9,742 nt of DNA from Oscillospiraceae bacterium. Its GTDB lineage: Bacteria; Bacillota; Clostridia; Oscillospirales; Ruminococcaceae. Under the pieces are notes generated by a model that was not told the DNA's origin, did no database searches, and was given only the letters and a program-made list of their open reading frames with translations. Each line of letters starts with the position of its first letter. Position 1 is the stretch's first letter. The stretch is taken from contig JAHHUD010000058.1 of assembly GCA_020024185.1 (NCBI GenBank), forward strand, positions 1-9,742, in the 5' to 3' direction. Shown piece by piece: positions 6,159 to 9,742 of the stretch. Position numbers and translations under genes: made by a program.

Positions 6159-6995
6159 TTATCCTTTTACAGCGCCTATTGTTATACCTTGTGTAAATGA
6201 TTTTTGGAATATAACAAAAATTATAATAATCGGTATTGCCGCAAATGCCGCACCTGCCATTAGTACGCCATAGTCGGTTGAAAATTCACCTTGAAGTGTT
6301 GCAAGACCAAGTTGCAAAGTAAGTTTTGAACGTGAATTTAACATTATTAACTGCATAAAGTAATCATTCCATGCGCTGATAAATGTGAATATTGCCAAAG
6401 CCGCAATACCAGGTTTAACCATTGGGATTACGATACTTGTAAATGTTTTTACTTCGTTACAACCATCTATCTTTGCGGCTTCAAGCAGTTCTGTCGGTAT
6501 TGTTTCACTAAACTGTTTCATAAGGAATATACCGAAAGGCCAGCCAATAGCCGGTAGAATAGCAGCCCACAAAGTATTATGAAAATTCATAAAGTTAATT
6601 TGTCTAACAAGCGGAACAAGAACGACCTGTTTTGGCAGAGCCATAGCTGCTACAAACATTGAAAACAGAAATACTCTACCATAAAATCTCTTTTTGGCAA
6701 GTACGTATCCCGCACTTGTAGAAACAAGACAAACCAAAATCATTGTAATACCTGCTATAAAAATACTGTTAAATAACCATGCCCAAGCCGGCTGCTTAAA
6801 TAGTCTGACCCAACTTTCCATTGTAGGACTTGTCGGCCACCATTGTGGTGGTAAAGTTACTGTATCTATACGTGTTTTAAATGAACCTGTTACTACCCAA
6901 TAGAATGGAAATACAAAAACAAGTGTAACAAGGGTAAGTAAAACCATTGAAATAACATTAAAAACCGGATTTCCTTTTTTTAATTTTTTATCCAT
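6159..6995 (-). CDS. ABC sugar transporter permease, MalG type (sialic acid)
   Basis: A 278-residue inner-membrane permease of the carbohydrate uptake transporter 1 group. Hydrophobic segments lie near 13-35, 75-98, 106-128, 141-160, 195-217 and 243-263, giving the usual six helices. The cytoplasmic EAA loop that docks the ATPase is LEAAKIDGCNEVKTF (171-185) with IPMVKP (190-195). AWNDYF (208-213) and the C-terminal GAVKG are typical of MalG-like subunits. GGAGG lies just before the start, and the gene begins 14 bases after the other permease, so they are surely co-translated. Sialic acid specificity is inferred from the downstream nanA-nanE-nanK genes. No ATPase gene is adjacent. Confidence 0.93.
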   Translation of the reverse strand: MDKKLKKGNPVFNVISMVLLTLVTLVFVFPFYWVVTGSFKTRIDTVTLPPQWWPTSPTMESWVRLFKQPAWAWLFNSIFIAGITMILVCLVSTSAGYVLAKKRFYGRVFLFSMFVAAMALPKQVVLVPLVRQINFMNFHNTLWAAILPAIGWPFGIFLMKQFSETIPTELLEAAKIDGCNEVKTFTSIVIPMVKPGIAALAIFTFISAWNDYFMQLIMLNSRSKLTLQLGLATLQGEFSTDYGVLMAGAAFAAIPIIIIFVIFQKSFTQGITIGAVKG

Positions 6996-7009
6996 CTTTT
7001 TACCTCCAC

Positions 7010-7915
7010 TTAATAACTGACATCATTGCTAAAACACTTAAACTGAATCCAGCTAAATATACCTATTATAATTGCAAGTACTACACCCATTGCGTTTGCA
7101 TAACCAAATTTATATTGTCTAAACGCTGTTTCGTAAACAAGATACATAATTGTACTTGTATTGTAGTTTGGTCCACCGTTTGTCAATAGTTGAATCAATG
7201 AGAAACATTGGAACGAGTTGATTGTTGTAATAACAACTACATAAAGTGTAGTTGGCATAATTCCCGGCCATTTGATATGACGGAAAAGTTGCCAAGAATT
7301 TGCGCCGTCTATTTCTGCGGCTTCTATATGGCTGGGGTCTAAGTTTCCAAGCGCGGCAATATATAGAATGATTGGTTGACCGACACTTGTTGTCAACAAA
7401 ACCAAAATGATACACCAAAGGGCATATCTTTTATCACCCAACCACATAATCTCCTTATCAATTACACCCATACTCATAAGTACATAGTTAAGCACGCCAC
7501 TGATAGGGTCAAATATCCATTTCCAAACAACAGTAACAGAAACCGTACCGGTTACTACGGGTAAGTAAAAAATTCCACGGAACAAACTTCTTACAAAAGC
7601 GTTCTTTTGATAAATTACTACTGATACAAATAAACTAAATAATACTATAAGCGGAACTACACCTATTACAAGAAGTATTGTATTTTTAAGAGAGCGTAAA
7701 AATATTTCATTTGTAAATAGTTTTGTGTAGTTTCCCAGTCCGATAAATTCAAATTTCTTTGGAGTATAGTTAAACAAGCTTGTTACTGCGCCCATACCTA
7801 TTGGTATAATAACAAATACTATAAAGAAAATTAAAGCAGGCGCCAAAAATAAATATGATACAATTGTTTCCCTAGCCATTATAGTTAAAGGCTTCTTATT
7901 TTTTACAGTAGTCAT
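7010..7915 (-). CDS. ABC sugar transporter permease, MalF type (sialic acid)
   Basis: A 301-residue inner-membrane permease that pairs with the MalG-type subunit. I chose the ATG at 7915 (MTTVKNKK) because AAAGGAAAG sits at the right distance before it. The upstream in-frame ATG at 7930 overlaps that ribosome site, has none of its own, and would add only MKGKL. Hydrophobic segments begin at about residues 20, 80, 117, 165, 222 and 272. The EAA loop EAAEIDGANSWQLF (198-211) with KWPGIMP (215-221) contacts the ATPase, and LTNGGPNYNTST (244-255) is a common MalF-type periplasmic/helix signature. A 169-base gap with an attenuator-like hairpin separates it from the binding-protein gene. Confidence 0.92.
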   Translation of the reverse strand: MTTVKNKKPLTIMARETIVSYLFLAPALIFFIVFVIIPIGMGAVTSLFNYTPKKFEFIGLGNYTKLFTNEIFLRSLKNTILLVIGVVPLIVLFSLFVSVVIYQKNAFVRSLFRGIFYLPVVTGTVSVTVVWKWIFDPISGVLNYVLMSMGVIDKEIMWLGDKRYALWCIILVLLTTSVGQPIILYIAALGNLDPSHIEAAEIDGANSWQLFRHIKWPGIMPTTLYVVVITTINSFQCFSLIQLLTNGGPNYNTSTIMYLVYETAFRQYKFGYANAMGVVLAIIIGIFSWIQFKCFSNDVSY

Positions 7916-7950
7916 AAGCTTTCCTTTCATAAAATAATTATCAAAATAAT

Positions 7951-7999
7951 TTAATTAAAAATACGAGACCACGTAACGGTGACCTCGTATTTTAATTAA
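7951..7999 (-). terminator. Attenuator-like hairpin between binding-protein and permease genes
   Basis: AAAATACGAG (7958-7967) pairs perfectly with CTCGTATTTT (7984-7993). The stem extends outward through TTAATT/AATTAA (7951-7956 and 7994-7999) with a single bulged A at 7957. Inside, CAC/GTG gives a small extra stem. On the minus strand the 3' arm ends CTCGTATTTTT and is followed by AT-rich sequence. Such a partial terminator after a solute-binding-protein gene would leave the lipoprotein mRNA more abundant than the permease mRNA. Confidence 0.7.
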
Positions 8000-8084
8000 A
8001 AAACATAAGTTAACGTATATGATATTACCATATATTTAAAATGGTACGATTACACCCCTTATATCACCACTATAAATCAAATTA

Positions 8085-9422
8085 TCATTCTGTTAATGTC
8101 TTGTTTGATTCTTCTACAAAGTATTTCATTGCTTCTTCGGGAGTCTTGTCTTTTGTAAATACTGATTGCAGTGAACCCCACCAGAATGGTCTCATTGATG
8201 CAAATCCAGGAACTGTATTGTAATATGTTCCGTAGTATTTGCTTAATTCTGAATAGTAAGCCATCTCTTTGTCGTCGCCATATAGGTTACCAAAGCTCTT
8301 GCGAACCGGGAAACAACCTGTTGCAACTACATTTTCTTTACCAACTACTTCGTCATCACATAGGAATTTTATAAATTCTTTTGAAGCGGCGATTTTATCA
8401 GCGTCTCCGTTATCGAAAACACAGAAACCATTGATTAAGTATTCAAGCGAAGGTTTGCCTGTTGGTGATGGCAGTGAAACTGAAAGCGCTTCTATACCGG
8501 ATTGTTTTAGGTTGCTTTCACGACCTTTTGCAAGACCCGGACCCCATAGAATTGATATTGCAACTTGACCTTGGTCAAAGTGATCCAAAGCATCGTTTGC
8601 AACACCTGCCGGGTTCGCTGACATATAGCCTGCGTCTATACCGTCAAGTATCATCTTAACAGCATCAATACCTTCTTTTGTATCCATTGTATATTTTGTA
8701 CGGCCTGCGTCCATAATTGTTGCGCCTGTTAGGTTTGAAATGAAAGCACGTGTACCTTGGTCACCGCCTTGACCGCCACAATAAATTTCAGCGCCTTTGT
8801 AACCTTTTTCTTGAAGAGCCTTGCTTAGCGCGATAAACTCCTCTGTTGTCCATGTACGGTCGCCATCAACAGGCGCCATATCAAGAAGTCCTTCTTTTTC
8901 AAGGATTGTTTTGTTTAGAGCCATTGTAAATGGAGCTGCTGAAATAGGATACATATAGTAATTCTTTCCATCGCTGCATGATGACAGTAGACCTTCGCTT
9001 GTTATGTCCGCTTTAAAATCTGCTGTAAACATATCATCAAGATTTACAAGAGTACCGCTTGAAGCATATTCCATAATACGTCCCGGAGCATCGAACAAAA
9101 TGTCAGGAGCTGTACCGCCTTGAATAGCTGCTGTTAATTTTTCAGGGCCGTTTTGGAAATCAATCATTTCAACTGTTACTTTAATATTTGGATTAGCTTC
9201 CATAAATTTTTGAGCTAATTGCTCTTCATATTTTCCTGAAATATCATCAACTTTTGCGAATGTTGGGAAAGCCCACCATGTAATTTCAGTTGTTTTTGTT
9301 TGTTGCGTATCGTTTTTTGATGTTTCGTTGTTTTGTGTTGTAGGCGCTTGTTCATTACCACAACCTGCAAACAAACTGCATGCCAGTCCAAGACTTAATA
9401 AGATTGATAAAAATTTTTTCAT
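8085..9422 (-). CDS. Lipoprotein solute-binding protein of sialic acid ABC transporter (family 1)
   Basis: A 445-residue extracellular binding protein that captures the substrate and delivers it to the two permeases. The N-terminus is a lipoprotein signal: MKKF, a hydrophobic stretch, then the lipobox LFAGC with the lipidated Cys21. A polar, Thr/Asn/Gln-rich linker follows (about 22-45). The mature fold starts at ITWWAFPTF (47-55). GGTAPDILFDAPGR (102-115), GQVAISILWGPG (285-296) and the aromatic C-terminal GFASMRPFWWGSLQSVF (406-422) fit family 1 carbohydrate-binding proteins. AGGAG eight bases before ATG supports the start. It is the first gene of the operon, directly behind the promoter. 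Whether the ligand is free Neu5Ac or 2,7-anhydro-Neu5Ac, as in some gut Clostridia, cannot be told here. Confidence 0.9.
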   Translation of the reverse strand: MKKFLSILLSLGLACSLFAGCGNEQAPTTQNNETSKNDTQQTKTTEITWWAFPTFAKVDDISGKYEEQLAQKFMEANPNIKVTVEMIDFQNGPEKLTAAIQGGTAPDILFDAPGRIMEYASSGTLVNLDDMFTADFKADITSEGLLSSCSDGKNYYMYPISAAPFTMALNKTILEKEGLLDMAPVDGDRTWTTEEFIALSKALQEKGYKGAEIYCGGQGGDQGTRAFISNLTGATIMDAGRTKYTMDTKEGIDAVKMILDGIDAGYMSANPAGVANDALDHFDQGQVAISILWGPGLAKGRESNLKQSGIEALSVSLPSPTGKPSLEYLINGFCVFDNGDADKIAASKEFIKFLCDDEVVGKENVVATGCFPVRKSFGNLYGDDKEMAYYSELSKYYGTYYNTVPGFASMRPFWWGSLQSVFTKDKTPEEAMKYFVEESNKTLTE

Positions 9423-9449
9423 CTTTCATTCTCCTCTTTCATTTTTTTC

Positions 9450-9466
9450 GGTCATATCTTTTGACC
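9450..9466. promoter_or_regulatory. Operator-like inverted repeat at the operon start
   Basis: GGTCATATCTTTTGACC has perfect 5-base half-sites (GGTCA/TGACC) around seven bases. It sits just downstream of the predicted -10 box, around or after the expected transcription start, where a bound repressor would block initiation or elongation. The binding factor is unknown and no regulator gene is in the window. Confidence 0.5.
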
Positions 9467-9471
9467 ACAAT

Positions 9472-9487
9472 TAAATGATATCATTTA
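9472..9487. promoter_or_regulatory. 16-bp perfect palindrome over the -10 region
   Basis: TAAATGATATCATTTA is a perfect palindrome that overlaps the predicted -10 hexamer (9475-9480). A dimeric regulator bound here would exclude RNA polymerase. Its AT-rich sequence makes a chance palindrome possible, though 16 perfect bases is long. Confidence 0.45.
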
Positions 9488-9503
9488 TGAAAATTTTTTT
9501 CAA
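9475..9503 (-). promoter_or_regulatory. Predicted sigma-A promoter of the sialic acid operon
   Basis: On the minus strand TTGAAA (9503-9498) and TATCAT (9480-9475) are separated by exactly 17 bases, leaving a 5' UTR of roughly 45 bases before the binding-protein ATG. The -10 is overlapped by a palindrome and followed by the GGTCA/TGACC inverted repeat. Confidence 0.6.
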
Positions 9504-9742
9504 TATCCAAACAGACTGAAAAATTCATTAAATTATTAGTAAAAACGCATAATATTTATTCTTAATTTTCAAAAAAACTATATTATATTTAATTTTTTAT
9601 TTATTTTGTTTTTGTATTTATGATTTTTTTATTTGCTAAATATATATATTAAACTATTATTCTATTATATATTTGAATATTTTTTTAGTAGCTATTGTAT
9701 TTTTAAACAAAAATGAAAAAAATTTTTTTATAGACTTCATAC
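9504..9742. other. AT-rich region with no gene seen
   Basis: Extremely AT-rich, with many A and T runs. No reading frame with a ribosome site, no tRNA-like fold and no clear repeat was seen. It may supply upstream promoter (UP-element-like) sequence for the sialic acid operon, or belong to the spacer of a gene beyond the window. Confidence 0.6.

Noticed and set aside
8010..8050. Short TACCAT/ATGGTA hairpin after the binding-protein gene
   Set aside because: Only six AT-rich pairs with no U-tract, which is expected by chance here; the stronger hairpin at 7951-7999 explains the gap better.
6385..8659. Small open frames overlapping the transporter genes on either strand
   Set aside because: They sit in other frames of strongly supported permease and binding-protein genes and have no domain or start signal.
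9489..9503. Catabolite-response (cre) site at TGAAAAAAATTTTCA
   Set aside because: It lacks the central CG of the cre consensus and is probably chance symmetry of A and T runs around the -35 box.

Overview
The window looks like part of a low-GC Clostridia-type (Bacillota) genome. The signs are AT-rich DNA, strong AGGAG/GGAGG ribosome binding sites, a Gram-positive style lipoprotein solute-binding protein, and a Firmicutes-type sialic acid catabolic cluster. No rRNA, tRNA, CRISPR array or intact transposase is visible.

Right two thirds (about 9503 down to 3246, all minus strand): a complete-looking operon for sialic acid uptake and conversion to GlcNAc-6-P. The order is promoter and operator-like palindromes, lipoprotein solute-binding protein, two ABC permeases, N-acetylneuraminate lyase (nanA), ManNAc-6-P 2-epimerase (nanE), ROK-family ManNAc kinase (nanK), then a very strong intrinsic terminator. 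The binding protein and permeases bring a sialic acid in. NanA splits it to ManNAc plus pyruvate, NanK phosphorylates ManNAc, and NanE epimerises ManNAc-6-P to GlcNAc-6-P. No ABC ATPase, sialidase, nagA/nagB or regulator lies in the window. Hairpins after the binding-protein gene, between nanA and nanE, and in the 3' UTR suggest post-transcriptional tuning.

Left part (1-2420): a much more AT-rich cassette of two convergent genes whose stop codons touch. One encodes a TIR-like/deoxyribosyltransferase-like domain followed by helical HEAT-like repeats, a plausible anti-phage effector. The other encodes a GT2 glycosyltransferase. The pair is bounded by a perfect 55-bp inverted repeat (1-55 and 2366-2420), and each copy carries a possible promoter pointing inward. 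The window starts exactly at one repeat, so the repeat could be longer; it may be the end of a repeated element, or an invertible or mobile cassette boundary.

Middle part (2421-3245): non-coding or decayed sequence with two broken reading frames and hairpins, consistent with mobile-element debris between the accessory cassette and the sialic acid operon.
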